DNA of 59,295 bases from Chromatium okenii. GTDB taxonomy: Bacteria; Pseudomonadota; Gammaproteobacteria; Chromatiales; Chromatiaceae. Positions 1 to 9,256 of the stretch are shown piece after piece; the stretch's first letter is position 1, and each line of letters opens with the position of its first letter. The position numbers and the translations under genes were made by a program. The stretch covers positions 1 to 59,295 of the forward strand of contig NZ_NRRQ01000019.1 of NCBI RefSeq assembly GCF_016583745.1. Reading direction: 5' to 3'. The notes below the pieces were generated by a model. It searched no databases. It was not told the DNA's origin and worked only from the letters and a program-made list of their open reading frames with translations.

Positions 1-76
1 GTTCCCAGCGTTGCAGGGTTTTGACGGAAATGCCGAGTAACGCGGCGGCTTTGCCTGTGCTGATTGTGTTTTCCAT
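1..76 (-). CDS. IS607-type serine resolvase/transposase TnpA, N-terminal fragment (cut by window edge)
   Basis: The minus strand from the ATG at 76 reads MENTISTGKAAALLGISVKT and continues LQRWE to the edge. This is a MerR-like helix-turn-helix of the kind found at the N-terminus of IS607-family serine recombinases, which use it to recognise DNA before a downstream resolvase domain. Only 25 residues are in the window, so the catalytic serine is not visible. IS607 elements commonly carry tnpB next to tnpA; any such gene would lie to the left, outside the window. A free-standing MerR-type regulator is the main alternative. Confidence 0.6.
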   Translation of the reverse strand, partial: MENTISTGKAAALLGISVKTLQRWE

Positions 77-85
77 GTGGCTATA

Positions 86-109
86 ATGCACTAAAATGCA
101 CTTTATGCA
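86..109. promoter_or_regulatory. Three helically phased ATGCA boxes upstream of the resolvase
   Basis: ATGCA occurs at 86-90, 96-100 and 105-109, spaced 10 and 9 bp, roughly one DNA turn, 10 bp upstream of the resolvase start codon. Each box holds the palindrome TGCA. It could be a binding array for the resolvase or an autoregulatory operator; this is inferred from spacing and position only. Confidence 0.3.
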
Positions 110-191
110 ATACTAGAGTTTAGCTCCAGTGATTGACAATCGAGGGTGGCTTCCGTGCCGCTCATTCCGTGCGCTGCTGGGTGGACGGAAA

Positions 192-316
192 GTCCTTAGG
201 AGTTACGCAGTTGGATTTCTAAATGTTTGATTTTATTGAAGTAAGTTTGTGCGCTGCACAATAACACTTCCATAAAAATCAACAACTTAACTTTCAACTG
301 CGTAACTCCTAGTCCT
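192..316. mobile_element. MITE-like non-autonomous element with 17-bp terminal inverted repeats and 5-bp target duplication
   Basis: The sequence taggagttacgcagttg at 197-213 is repeated as an exact reverse complement at 295-311. The element they bound is 115 bp. It is flanked on both sides by gtcct (192-196 and 312-316), the expected footprint of a 5-bp target-site duplication. The interior has no coding potential and is AT-rich. It sits between the 3' end of the cation ATPase gene and the IS607-type resolvase start. The parent transposase is not in the window. Confidence 0.7.
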
Positions 317-354
317 GAAAAATTTGATTTAGAACAGTTTTGCGTTGCTTCCAC

Positions 355-3300
355 TCACGTCCGCGTCAGAGACGCAAACCATCGTCCGCTTGCCTTCTCG
401 ATTTCGACCAGCAGGAAAATTCCCGCACCAAGCCCGACCGGTAGCAGCCACTCGCTGGCGGTCTGGGGCGTGGTGTGGAACCAAGCATTCATAAAGGGCG
501 CATAAACGAATAAGGCTTGCAGCAGGGCGAGCACTCCGACCGCGATCCAAACTGCCGGATTGGTCAGCCACAGACGCGGCGTCAGGCTGGATGCGTGAAG
601 TGAGCGGCAGTTGAAAAGGAAGAAAACCTGTCCGAGCACTAGGGTATTGACCGCCATCGTTTGCGCCGAAGCGATGGTGTTGCCCTGTTGTTGTTGGAAG
701 AGAAAGACGGCGATGGTCGCCGCACCAATCAGTAATGAAACCAAGACCATGCGCCACAGCAGCCAGCCACCGAGAATCGGTGCATCTGGTCGGCGCGGCG
801 GGCGCTGCATCAGCCCCGGCTCGGCAGGCTCAAAAGCGAGCGCCAGCGATAGCGTCACCGCGACGACCAGATTGACCCAGAGAATTTGCACCGGCGAGAG
901 CGGCAGCGCGAAACCAAACAGAACTGCGATCAAGATGACCAGCGCCTGAGCGCCATTGGTCGGCAGCAGGAACAGGATGGACTTGCGCAGGTTGTCGTAA
1001 ATGGTGCGACCTTGCGCCACCGCCTGTTCGATAGAAGCAAAATTGTCGTCAGCCAGCACGATAGCGGCCGCTTCCTTCGTCGCCTCAGTTCCCCTGATAC
1101 CCATAGAGATGCCAACGTCGGCGCGTTTGAGCGCCGGGGCATCGTTGACGCCATCGCCGGTCATGGCCACCACCTCGCCATTGGCTTGGAGTGCCTGCAC
1201 CAGCCGCAGCTTGTGCTCCGGGCTGGTGCGAGCGAAGACATCGTGATCCCGAACGATCCGGCGCAGTGCCGTCGCATCAGCAGTCTCCAGCTCGATTCCG
1301 GTGATCGCACGATGCCCATCGCCGATGCCCATCTCCCGCGCAATGGCGAGCGCGGTGCCGGGATGATCGCCAGTAATCATCTTGACCCGGATACCGGCCT
1401 GCCGAAAGGCAGCGATGGCGGCGACCGCCTCCGGGCGCGGCGGATCGAGGATGCCGACTAGCCCCAGAAATATCAGCCCTTCCTCAAGATCAGCGGGCGT
1501 GAGAGCGTTCTTGTCGTCTGCGGCAGCGCCAGCAGCGGCAGCCAACACGCGCAGCCCCTCGGCGCTGAGTGACGCGATCTGCTCTTCCCAATACGCCAAC
1601 TCCAGCGGCTCGTGACCACCGTCAGCACTGCGCTGCTCGGTGCAAAGCCGCAGCACCGGACCGGGTGCGCCCTTCACCAGTAGCCGCCGCGCCTGTCCGG
1701 GCACGACATCAAGCGTTGCCATGAGTTTGCGGGTCGAATCAAACGGGATAACCGCCAGCCGCCGGGCTGCGCCAGCCGCGAACCCAGCTTTGTGCGCGAG
1801 GGTGCGCAGCGCCCCTTCGGTCGGTTCGCCGATCACCTTCCACTGCCCATCCTCGTCCGCAGCGATATTGGCATCATTGCAGCGAGCCATAACCTCAACC
1901 AAAGCAAAAAGGTCTGGCGTCTCCGCGAGCGCAACGGCTTGACCGTTCCACTGCACCTGACCGTGCGGGGCATAACCGATTCCCGTCACCTCGTACTGCG
2001 CCACGCGAGTGACCAGATGCCGCGCAGTCATCTCGTTGCGAGTGAGGGTGCCGGTCTTGTCGGTGCAGATAACAGTGACCGATCCCAGCGTTTCCACCGC
2101 CGGGAGCCGGCGGGTGATGGCATTCCGTCGCGCCATTCGCTGCACGCCGAGCGCCAGCGTAATCGTCAAAACTGCTGGCAACCCTTCCGGGATCGCGGCG
2201 ACAGCAAAACCGATAGCCGCCATGACCAGCTCGCCCAGCGGGAAATCGTGCAGTTGCCAGCCGATCAGAAACATCACCGCTGCTAGGGCGAGAATCACGA
2301 AGGAGAGCAACCGCCCAAAAGCGGCCATCTGCCGAGTCAGCGGAGTTGCCAGCGTCTCCACTTCCGCGATCATGCGACCGATGCGCCCCAGCTCGGTGGT
2401 CGAGCCGGTGCCCGTGACGACTCCCAGCCCCGCGCCGCCAGCGACGAGAGTGCCGGAGTAAGCCATCCCCCGCCGGTCGCCGATCCCCGCCGTCTGATGC
2501 ACCGGGTTAATTCCCTTATCGGCGGGCACCGACTCCCCGGTCAACGCGGATTCGTCAATGCGCAAACTCGCCGCCTCGCACAACCGCAGATCAGCGGGGA
2601 CGCGGTCGCCGGCGCGTAGCCGCACCAAATCGCCCGGCACCAGCGTGGCCGAGTCGATTTCCGTCCACTGACCATCGCGCCGGCAATGGGCACTTGGCGC
2701 AAGCAGCTTGCGGATACCCGCCAGCGCCTGTTCAGCCTTGCCTTCTTGGATGAAGCCGATGATGGCATTGATGACCGTCACCGCCAGAATCACCCCGGTA
2801 TCAACCCAATGCTCCAGCAGCGCCGTTGCTACCGCGCCAGCGAGCAGGATATAGATCAGGCTATCGTTGAAATGTTTGAGGAAACGTCTGAGCGGGCCGG
2901 CTCGCACCGGACTGGGAAGTTGATTGGAACCGACGAGCGCGAGGCGCTGGGCTGCCTCGTCAGTGGAAAGACCGTCGCGTTGGCTGCGCAGCGTTTGCAA
3001 TACTTCATCGACCGCGAGCGCGTGCGGCATCCTGACGCTGAACCCGCTGGAAACTGCCGGTGCCGCAGGTGCCAGCGCCCGGTCGTCGTGAACATCGAAG
3101 CGATGGAGCAAGAGGACGGCGATCAGCACCCCGCCCAAAAACCAATCTGGCCCGATTAACCACAGCACGCCGGGCACCGCCAAGATGAAGACGCGAGTGC
3201 CTTGGTTGTAATAACGACCGGCGCGGTCGAGGGTGGCGGCGATGGGATCAAGCGCGGAGCCGTTGAAAAATGCGTCCGGCAGATTGATGACGAAACCGCC

Positions 3301-3753
3301 TTGGTTGTAATACCGCAGCGATAACAGAAAGGACATGAAGCCACCGAAGAACAGGGCGGCGAGCAGCAGCAGCTTGACGCGCACGACATCTGGATTGCTC
3401 GGTGCCGCACTGAGCGCCTGCGACAGATCGGCGAGATCAATCCCGCCGAAGGTCACGCCCATGATGCCCAAGCTAATCAACATGCAGGTTGAGGCAAACA
3501 TGGTGGCGGACATCACCCAGTTGCGCAGAGTCTGGATCGCCAGATTGTCCTTGTCGCCGCTGCGTACCGTTTCAATCCACGCCCGCCGCAGCCGCTTGGA
3601 ACGACCTTCGTGGGTGCGCTCAGGATGGCGGCGGGCGAGCCAGCTCATGGTGAGCTGATAGCCGATCAGCAGCGCCAGCCCTAAAGCGTCTGCGCCCCAC
3701 GTCCATCCGATCAGTTCGGCGAGCAGGACATCGAAAGAATGAGAGATGATCAA
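355..3753 (-). CDS. DUF599 - P2-type cation-transporting ATPase fusion
   Basis: A 1132-residue membrane protein. Residues about 1-225 resemble a complete DUF599 protein (four hydrophobic segments; [17 protein letters not shown] and [10 protein letters not shown] stretches). From about 245 on it is a P2-type ATPase: cation-ATPase N domain, TGES (405-408, actuator dephosphorylation), PEGLP in the M4 ion-binding helix (522-526), phosphorylation site DKTGTLT with Asp565, the GDGVNDAP hinge motif near 850, and a C-terminal transmembrane block. The family pumps Ca2+, Mn2+, Na+ or K+ out of the cytoplasm using ATP; the substrate cannot be assigned here. Family members are usually about 900 residues, and the excess is the DUF599 part. 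The ORF is continuous across the junction. The start at 3753 is the first ATG before the first hydrophobic segment. Confidence 0.85.
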   Translation of the reverse strand: MIISHSFDVLLAELIGWTWGADALGLALLIGYQLTMSWLARRHPERTHEGRSKRLRRAWIETVRSGDKDNLAIQTLRNWVMSATMFASTCMLISLGIMGVTFGGIDLADLSQALSAAPSNPDVVRVKLLLLAALFFGGFMSFLLSLRYYNQGGFVINLPDAFFNGSALDPIAATLDRAGRYYNQGTRVFILAVPGVLWLIGPDWFLGGVLIAVLLLHRFDVHDDRALAPAAPAVSSGFSVRMPHALAVDEVLQTLRSQRDGLSTDEAAQRLALVGSNQLPSPVRAGPLRRFLKHFNDSLIYILLAGAVATALLEHWVDTGVILAVTVINAIIGFIQEGKAEQALAGIRKLLAPSAHCRRDGQWTEIDSATLVPGDLVRLRAGDRVPADLRLCEAASLRIDESALTGESVPADKGINPVHQTAGIGDRRGMAYSGTLVAGGAGLGVVTGTGSTTELGRIGRMIAEVETLATPLTRQMAAFGRLLSFVILALAAVMFLIGWQLHDFPLGELVMAAIGFAVAAIPEGLPAVLTITLALGVQRMARRNAITRRLPAVETLGSVTVICTDKTGTLTRNEMTARHLVTRVAQYEVTGIGYAPHGQVQWNGQAVALAETPDLFALVEVMARCNDANIAADEDGQWKVIGEPTEGALRTLAHKAGFAAGAARRLAVIPFDSTRKLMATLDVVPGQARRLLVKGAPGPVLRLCTEQRSADGGHEPLELAYWEEQIASLSAEGLRVLAAAAGAAADDKNALTPADLEEGLIFLGLVGILDPPRPEAVAAIAAFRQAGIRVKMITGDHPGTALAIAREMGIGDGHRAITGIELETADATALRRIVRDHDVFARTSPEHKLRLVQALQANGEVVAMTGDGVNDAPALKRADVGISMGIRGTEATKEAAAIVLADDNFASIEQAVAQGRTIYDNLRKSILFLLPTNGAQALVILIAVLFGFALPLSPVQILWVNLVVAVTLSLALAFEPAEPGLMQRPPRRPDAPILGGWLLWRMVLVSLLIGAATIAVFLFQQQQGNTIASAQTMAVNTLVLGQVFFLFNCRSLHASSLTPRLWLTNPAVWIAVGVLALLQALFVYAPFMNAWFHTTPQTASEWLLPVGLGAGIFLLVEIEKASGRWFASLTRT

Positions 3754-4084
3754 GTGCCATCTGCCCTAATGGTGTACATAAGGATTTTCGCTCGCGCTGC
3801 CGGAGCAATGAATGCCACCAGGAATGAGCAAATCTATGCTGTCAGGACAACGCGCTTCTGTGCGCAAGCGCACTTAGCGGTTGCGGACGTTGTTTTGATA
3901 CACTAACGATTGAACATTTAACCATTAAAGGCAGGGTTAAAATCAACAATTGCGTCGGACAATCCGCGATGCCCACTGTAATTATTAACGACACCTACGC
4001 GAATAAAGCGCCACACTTAAAACGTGCCTTGATACCACACTTTCAATTCCGCAACGGACAGCGCCAGCCTGAGACCACAACACC
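3754..4084. other. Intergenic region between divergent genes, with a tttaacc/ggttaaa inverted repeat
   Basis: This 331-bp stretch lies between the divergently transcribed ATPase and GTPase genes and must hold both promoters. No RNA gene or convincing sigma-70 pair was found. The only clear structure is the inverted repeat tttaacc (3917-3923) and ggttaaa (3935-3941) with an 11-bp spacer, which could be an operator. Confidence 0.35.
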
Positions 4085-5569
4085 ATGACTTCATCGTCTG
4101 ATGCTATTGAACAACGCTTAAATGAATTAAAAATTCATTTGGGACAAGAAAACCCGGTGTTATTAAATACGGTGGACAGTTTTCGCGTCCTCGATCACCT
4201 CGCCTATCGCATTGGGCTTTTGGAAACCAATCAATCTTTTGCCACCCAGATTCCGTGGTGGCCATTGATTTCAATTCTGGGCACCTTTTCTGCCGGCAAA
4301 TCGACCTTTATTAACGATTATTTAGGGCAAAAACTCCAACGCACTGGCAATCAAGCAGTCGATGATCGCTTTACTGTGGTTGTGTACAGCCCCGAACCGA
4401 TTAGCCATTCCTTGCCCGGCGTGTCGCTCGATTCCGATCCGCGTTTTCCGTTCTATCGCATGTCGCAAGAGATCGACAGCGTTGCCGATGGCGAAGGGGG
4501 CCGCATCGACACCTATTTGCAGCTCAAAACCTGTCGCAGCGAGCGGCTGCGCGGCAAAATTCTGATTGACTCGCCCGGCTTTGACGCTGACGCCCAGCGC
4601 ACGGCGGTGCTGCGCATCAGCAAGCACATGATTGATCTGTCGGATTTGGTGCTGGTGTTGTTTGATGCCCGTCATCCTGAACCCGGCGCGATGCGCGACA
4701 CGCTCAAGCATCTGGTGCAAAACACCATCAATCGCGCTGATTCTGGCAAATTTTTATACATTCTCAATCAGTTAGATTCCGCTGCCAATGAGGATAATCC
4801 CGAAGATGTGGTGGCGGCGTGGTTGCGGGCGATGGGCGAGGCGGGGCTGACGGCGGGGCGCTTTTACACGATTTATAGCCCGGCGGCACCGACGCAAATT
4901 CCCGACGACCATCGTCGCGAACGCTTTGAAAAAAAGCGCGATGAAGACCTCGGCGAGATTTATCAGCGCATGGAACACGTTGAAATTGAACGCGCTTATC
5001 GCATCATCGCCACCTTGCGCAAAAGCGCCACCGATGTGGAGCAGTTGGCGCTGCCGCTGCTGACCACCGCGCTGCGGCGCTGGCGCACGCGCACGGTGTT
5101 GATTGACGCCGTTGCGCTGTTGGGGCTGGGCATCGGCTGGATGAGCTGGAGCATCAGCGCCGGGCATTGGCAAAACGCGACCTATCACGCGCCTTGGTTT
5201 GAGTTGCTCAGATCAATCGAGGGCGGAGTGGTGGGATTTGAAATCCTGCTGGCGCTGGCGCTGCTCGGCGGACATTTCGCAGCGCGGCATCTGGCGCTGC
5301 TGACGGTGTTGCCGGGTCTGCGCCAGCAGATTGAACAGCGGCAACCGCCGGGCAATGTGCTGGCGGTCTTTCAGCGCAACACGCGGTTTTGGCGCACCAT
5401 TTGGCTGGGGCGTCCGGTCGGTTGGAATCGCGCCACCCGCGCAGAATTGGATGAAGTGTTGCAGGGCTGCGAGAGCTACATCCAAACGCTCAACGAGCGG
5501 CTGACGAATCCGCGTGGCGTCCGCGAATCGCTGACGACGGCAGCGCGGCAGTTTTTCAAATTTGGTTAA
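4085..5569 (+). CDS. Dynamin-like / Era-type membrane GTPase
   Basis: A 494-residue protein with a GTPase domain. The P-loop is GTFSAGKST (66-74). The G3 motif is DSPG (162-165). At the G4 position it reads NQLD (228-231), where NKxD is usual. Two hydrophobic segments lie near 338-360 and 375-400, followed by a basic, helical C-terminus, suggesting membrane attachment with the GTPase domain in the cytoplasm. The size and the GTFSAGKST P-loop fit bacterial dynamin-like proteins, which remodel or tether membranes, but no partner gene is adjacent and the function is not established. It ends 12 bp before mltB on the same strand and may be co-transcribed. The start is the ATG at 4085; there is no strong ribosome-binding site. 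Confidence 0.7.
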   Translation: MTSSSDAIEQRLNELKIHLGQENPVLLNTVDSFRVLDHLAYRIGLLETNQSFATQIPWWPLISILGTFSAGKSTFINDYLGQKLQRTGNQAVDDRFTVVVYSPEPISHSLPGVSLDSDPRFPFYRMSQEIDSVADGEGGRIDTYLQLKTCRSERLRGKILIDSPGFDADAQRTAVLRISKHMIDLSDLVLVLFDARHPEPGAMRDTLKHLVQNTINRADSGKFLYILNQLDSAANEDNPEDVVAAWLRAMGEAGLTAGRFYTIYSPAAPTQIPDDHRRERFEKKRDEDLGEIYQRMEHVEIERAYRIIATLRKSATDVEQLALPLLTTALRRWRTRTVLIDAVALLGLGIGWMSWSISAGHWQNATYHAPWFELLRSIEGGVVGFEILLALALLGGHFAARHLALLTVLPGLRQQIEQRQPPGNVLAVFQRNTRFWRTIWLGRPVGWNRATRAELDEVLQGCESYIQTLNERLTNPRGVRESLTTAARQFFKFG

Positions 5570-5581
5570 GGCAATTCATTC

Positions 5582-6628
5582 ATGCGTACTGCGTCGTTTC
5601 TCAGCGTCATCCTCGTGTTGTTCTTTCTCGCTGGCTGCGCGTCCCGCACCGTGCGCGAGGAATCATTGCCTGCTGACGCGACTGTCAGCGGTGATTTCGC
5701 CGGCTTTGCTGGAATTGAGCCATTTATCAAACGGATGCGCAGCGAACACGGCTTTGCCCCGGCAGACACCGCCGCGATTTTGTCGACCGCGCAGCGCCAG
5801 CAAACGGTCATCAATTTGATGAACCATCAAGCGCCCAAAAAGAGCAGCGGCCCCAATGGCGCGTGGACGCGCTATCGGGCGAAATTCCTCACGGCGGACA
5901 CGATCAACAAAGGTGCGGCGTTTTGGGAGCAACACGCCGCCGCGCTCGCTCGCGCCAGCAGTCGCTACGGCGTCCCGCCGGAATATGTGATCGCCATCAT
6001 CGGCGTTGAAACCCACTTCGGCGGCTTTGTCGGCAAAACGCGCATTCTCGACGCGCTCACCACGCTGGCATTTGATTACCCGCGCCGTGCCGCTTATTTC
6101 ACCGACGAGCTGGCAGCTTTTCTGGTGATGACCCGCGATGAACAGGTCGAACCGACGCGACCGCAAGGCTCGTTTGCGGGCGCGATGGGGCTGGGACAAT
6201 TCATGCCGTCGAGCTTTCATCGCTACGCAGTTGATCTCAGCGGCGATGGCCACCGCGATCTGTGGCATCCCACTGACGCGATTGGCAGCGTCGCCAACTA
6301 TTTCAAAGCGCACGGCTGGCGCAGTGGTGAGCTGGTCGCGGTGCGGGCAGATGCGCCGTCTGGCTTCCGCTTGGAAGGGTTGAAGACTGGCTTTGATAGC
6401 CGTCACAAGGTGGCGGAACTCGCCAAGCGCGGTCTCACTCCGCGCAGCACGCTCGGCGGCGCTCAACAGGTCAGCTTGCTGCAACTCGATGCTGCTGGTG
6501 GTTATGAATACTGGCTGGGCTTGACCAATTTTTACGTCATCACCCGTTATAACCACAACGTCCACTACGCGATGGCGATTCACCAGCTCGCGCAGGCGAT
6601 TCGGGCGCGGCGCAAGGCGGGAGGTTGA
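5582..6628 (+). CDS. mltB: Membrane-bound lytic murein transglycosylase B
   Basis: A 348-residue lipoprotein that cleaves the MurNAc-GlcNAc bond of peptidoglycan to give 1,6-anhydromuropeptides, acting from the periplasmic face of the outer membrane. The N-terminus is a lipoprotein signal with lipobox LAGC (Cys19). The SLT_2 domain follows, with the catalytic glutamate in IIGVETHFGG (Glu143) and the family-typical block GAMGLGQFMPSS. Length is normal for MltB (about 350-360). The stop is followed after one base by the recG start, so the two genes are probably translated from one message. Confidence 0.93.
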   Translation: MRTASFLSVILVLFFLAGCASRTVREESLPADATVSGDFAGFAGIEPFIKRMRSEHGFAPADTAAILSTAQRQQTVINLMNHQAPKKSSGPNGAWTRYRAKFLTADTINKGAAFWEQHAAALARASSRYGVPPEYVIAIIGVETHFGGFVGKTRILDALTTLAFDYPRRAAYFTDELAAFLVMTRDEQVEPTRPQGSFAGAMGLGQFMPSSFHRYAVDLSGDGHRDLWHPTDAIGSVANYFKAHGWRSGELVAVRADAPSGFRLEGLKTGFDSRHKVAELAKRGLTPRSTLGGAQQVSLLQLDAAGGYEYWLGLTNFYVITRYNHNVHYAMAIHQLAQAIRARRKAGG

Positions 6629-6629
6629 C

Positions 6630-8744
6630 ATGACCACGCCCGCAGCGCCGCCGGTCGGCGATTCTCTCGCGCATCTTCCCGTCACGCAGCTCAAACGGGT
6701 CGGGCCAACGTTGGCGGCGCGACTGGAACGGCTCGGCATCCGCACGGTGCAGGATTTGCTGTTTCATCTGCCGCTGCGTTATCAGGATCGCACGCGGCTG
6801 TTGTGTTTTGCGGAGTTGATCGTGGGCGATGAGGCGTTGACGGTCGGCACGGTGCGGGATACGGCGATCACCGAGGGGCAGCGCCGGTCGTTAAAAGTCT
6901 GGTTAGCCGACGGCACTGGGCACGGGTTATTGCTGCGGTTTTTTCATTTTTCGCCGCAGCAAGTCGCCGCCTTCGCCAGCGGGACGCGGGTGCGCTGTTA
7001 TGGCGAGGTGCGGCAGGGCTATCAGACGTTGGAAATGGTGCATCCAGAAGTGCAATTTGCGGCGGATGCGGCAGCGGATGAGGCGGCAGCAGAAGCGGTG
7101 TTGACGCCGATTTATCCGTCCACCGAAGGGCTGCAACAATTGACGTGGCGCAGCCTGATGGAGCAGGCATTGACATGGTTGGTGCGGCTGCCGCTGATCG
7201 ATTATTTGCCTGCTGAAGTGTTGAGCGGATTGGCGCTGCCGAGTCTGCGCGAGGCGCTGATCACGCTGCATCGTCCACCGGCATCAGTCAGCCTCAGCGC
7301 GTTGATGGAGCGGCGGCATCCGGCTTTTGTGCGGTTGGCATTTGAGGAATTGACTGCGCATCAAGTCAGCCTGCGGCGCTTGCGGCTGCTGCAAAAAACC
7401 TACACGGCGCCGCAGCTCATCGGCGCAGGTCAGCTTTGTCCGCAGTTGCGGGCGGTGTTGCCGTTCCAATTGACGGCGGCGCAAGAGCGCGTGGTGGCGG
7501 AAATCAGCGCCGATTTAGCAGCTCCGCGCCCGATGCGGCGACTGTTGCAGGGCGATGTCGGTTCCGGCAAAACCATCGTCGCAGCATTGGCGGCAGTGCA
7601 GGCGATTGAAGCTGGCTATCAGGTGGCGCTGATGGCTCCGACTGAATTGCTCTCAGAACAGCATCATCGCAGCTTGAGTATTTGGCTGGCGCTGTTGGGC
7701 ATTCAGCCGCTGTGGTTGGCGGGGCGACATAAAGGTAAAGAACGGGCGCTGGCGCTCGCCGCGATTGCGGATGGTTCGGCGCAGCTCGTGATTGGGACGC
7801 ACGCGCTGTTTCAAGATGAGGTGACGTTTCACAACTTGGGGCTGGTGGTTGTGGACGAGCAGCAGCGGTTTGGCGTGGCGCAGCGGTTGAAATTGCGGGA
7901 AAAACGTGCGGCAACCGGCGATGCGGTTCATCAATTATTGATGACCGCGACGCCAATTCCGCGCTCGTTGGCGATGACGCTGTATGCCGATTTGGAGCTG
8001 TCGGTGCTCGACGAGTTGCCGCCCGGACGGACGCCGATCACGACGGTGGCGGTGCCAGATACGCGGCGGGCGGAGGTGATTGCGCGGGTGTATCACGCTT
8101 GCCAGCAGGGACGCCAAGCCTATTGGGTGTGTACCTTGATTGAGGAGTCCGAGCTGCTCGAAAGCCAAGCGGCGGAGGAGACGGCGCAGCAATTAACCGC
8201 GCAATTGGCGGGAGTGACTGTCGGGCTGGTACACGGGCGGATGAAAAGCACGGAGCGCGATGCGGTGATGGCAGGGTTTATCAGCGGCGCGGTGCGGGTG
8301 CTGGTGGCGACGACGGTGATTGAAGTCGGCGTGGATGTCGCCAACGCCAGCCTGATGATTATTGAAAATCCCGAACGGCTGGGTTTATCGCAACTGCACC
8401 AATTGCGCGGGCGGGTCGGACGCGGCGCGATTCAAAGTCACTGCGTATTGCTCTATCACGCGCCGCTGTCGCAGGTAGCGACGGAGCGTTTGGGCGTGAT
8501 TCGCGCCACCGCCAGCGGGTTTGAAATCGCCGAGCGCGATCTGGCGCTGCGCGGGGCGGGCGAGGTGTTGGGCACTCGTCAAGCTGGCGCGATGCAGTTC
8601 CAATTAGCGGATCCGCTGCGCGATCAGGGGTTGATTGCGGCCGCGCAACGGACGGCTGACCAACTGCTGGCGCAGCATCCTGACGCGGTCGCGCCGTTGA
8701 TTGCGCGGTGGCTGGGGCGGCGCGAGGCGTATGGGCAGGTCTGA
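6630..8744 (+). CDS. recG: ATP-dependent DNA helicase RecG
   Basis: A 704-residue superfamily 2 helicase that binds branched DNA and drives fork regression and Holliday-junction branch migration. An N-terminal wedge/OB domain (about 1-270) precedes the motor. Walker A is GDVGSGKT (308-315), the Walker B region is VVVDEQQRFG, motif III is MTATPIPR, and motif VI appears in HQLRGRVGRG. The C-terminal TRG segment continues to the end. Length matches the family (about 690). The start ATG lies one base after the mltB stop. No terminator follows; a short heptamer-type repeat begins a few bases after the stop. Confidence 0.97.
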   Translation: MTTPAAPPVGDSLAHLPVTQLKRVGPTLAARLERLGIRTVQDLLFHLPLRYQDRTRLLCFAELIVGDEALTVGTVRDTAITEGQRRSLKVWLADGTGHGLLLRFFHFSPQQVAAFASGTRVRCYGEVRQGYQTLEMVHPEVQFAADAAADEAAAEAVLTPIYPSTEGLQQLTWRSLMEQALTWLVRLPLIDYLPAEVLSGLALPSLREALITLHRPPASVSLSALMERRHPAFVRLAFEELTAHQVSLRRLRLLQKTYTAPQLIGAGQLCPQLRAVLPFQLTAAQERVVAEISADLAAPRPMRRLLQGDVGSGKTIVAALAAVQAIEAGYQVALMAPTELLSEQHHRSLSIWLALLGIQPLWLAGRHKGKERALALAAIADGSAQLVIGTHALFQDEVTFHNLGLVVVDEQQRFGVAQRLKLREKRAATGDAVHQLLMTATPIPRSLAMTLYADLELSVLDELPPGRTPITTVAVPDTRRAEVIARVYHACQQGRQAYWVCTLIEESELLESQAAEETAQQLTAQLAGVTVGLVHGRMKSTERDAVMAGFISGAVRVLVATTVIEVGVDVANASLMIIENPERLGLSQLHQLRGRVGRGAIQSHCVLLYHAPLSQVATERLGVIRATASGFEIAERDLALRGAGEVLGTRQAGAMQFQLADPLRDQGLIAAAQRTADQLLAQHPDAVAPLIARWLGRREAYGQV

Positions 8745-9064
8745 ATTGAGTTGTCAGTTGTCAGTTGAATTCAATAGCAATGCCGCGTGATGGTGATGAT
8801 GATGTCATTGAAATGCGCGTTTTTTATTTTATTAAAAACAGAAATCGAATCGCGCCGAAATGCACAGGACAATGAGGACTAAAAACGCAATTGCTTGAAA
8901 TCCGCCGCATTTGATTATAGCCACATCGCCACACCTGAAGACCGCAAGGATTGAAACTCACCAGCACCAGCCGCAGTTATCTTTTCGCTCGCCGTTCAGC
9001 CCGGCGTTGGTCACAGCAGTCACACGACCAACGGCGATTTTTCAATCAGTGCGGATGTATTGTT
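8745..9064. other. 320-bp non-coding stretch between recG and a small gene
   Basis: Apart from the heptamer repeat at its start, it holds a tggtgatgatgatg run near 8790 and an AT-rich tract (8820-8850) that may carry a promoter. It also holds the string gaccgcaaggattgaaac at 8940-8957, which ends like many CRISPR repeats (gattgaaac) but occurs only once. No tRNA, terminator or ORF with a credible start was found. Confidence 0.4.
8749..8767. repeat. cagttgt-type heptamer repeat, copy 1
   Basis: The tandem series agttgtcagttgtcagttg lies just after recG. Related strings occur at 24571-24593, 53712-53742 and 56883-56907, so it is a dispersed intergenic repeat family in this genome. Confidence 0.6.
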
Positions 9065-9256
9065 ATGTTAAAACTCAGCGATATTTTGATTGCCAATCAA
9101 GAACTTGAACGCTTTCACGAACTGTTCCCGTTGATCCAAGAAGTCGCCCGCAGCGGCGAGCGATTTTTCCGCATGGATGTCAAACCACCCTACCCCGACA
9201 CGCCCGACAATTGGGAAGATCAATTGGAGGCCGCATTTAGTGGGCGCATCCGTTAA
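9065..9256 (+). CDS. Small acidic protein of unknown function (63 aa)
   Basis: An ORF beginning MLKLSDILIANQELERFHEL. I do not recognise a family. It is predicted to be soluble and largely helical, with a C-terminal region rich in Pro, Asp and Trp (PPYPDTPDNW). It lies immediately before the 251-residue gene and overlaps it by 17 bp if that gene uses its GTG start, which suggests translational coupling. There is no strong ribosome-binding site before the ATG at 9065. The overlap with the next gene and a sensible amino-acid composition are the main reasons to treat it as real. Confidence 0.55.
   Translation: MLKLSDILIANQELERFHELFPLIQEVARSGERFFRMDVKPPYPDTPDNWEDQLEAAFSGRIR

Noticed and set aside
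8940-8957. A CRISPR array near the Cas6-like gene
   Set aside because: The repeat-like string occurs once only; there are no regularly spaced copies anywhere in the window.
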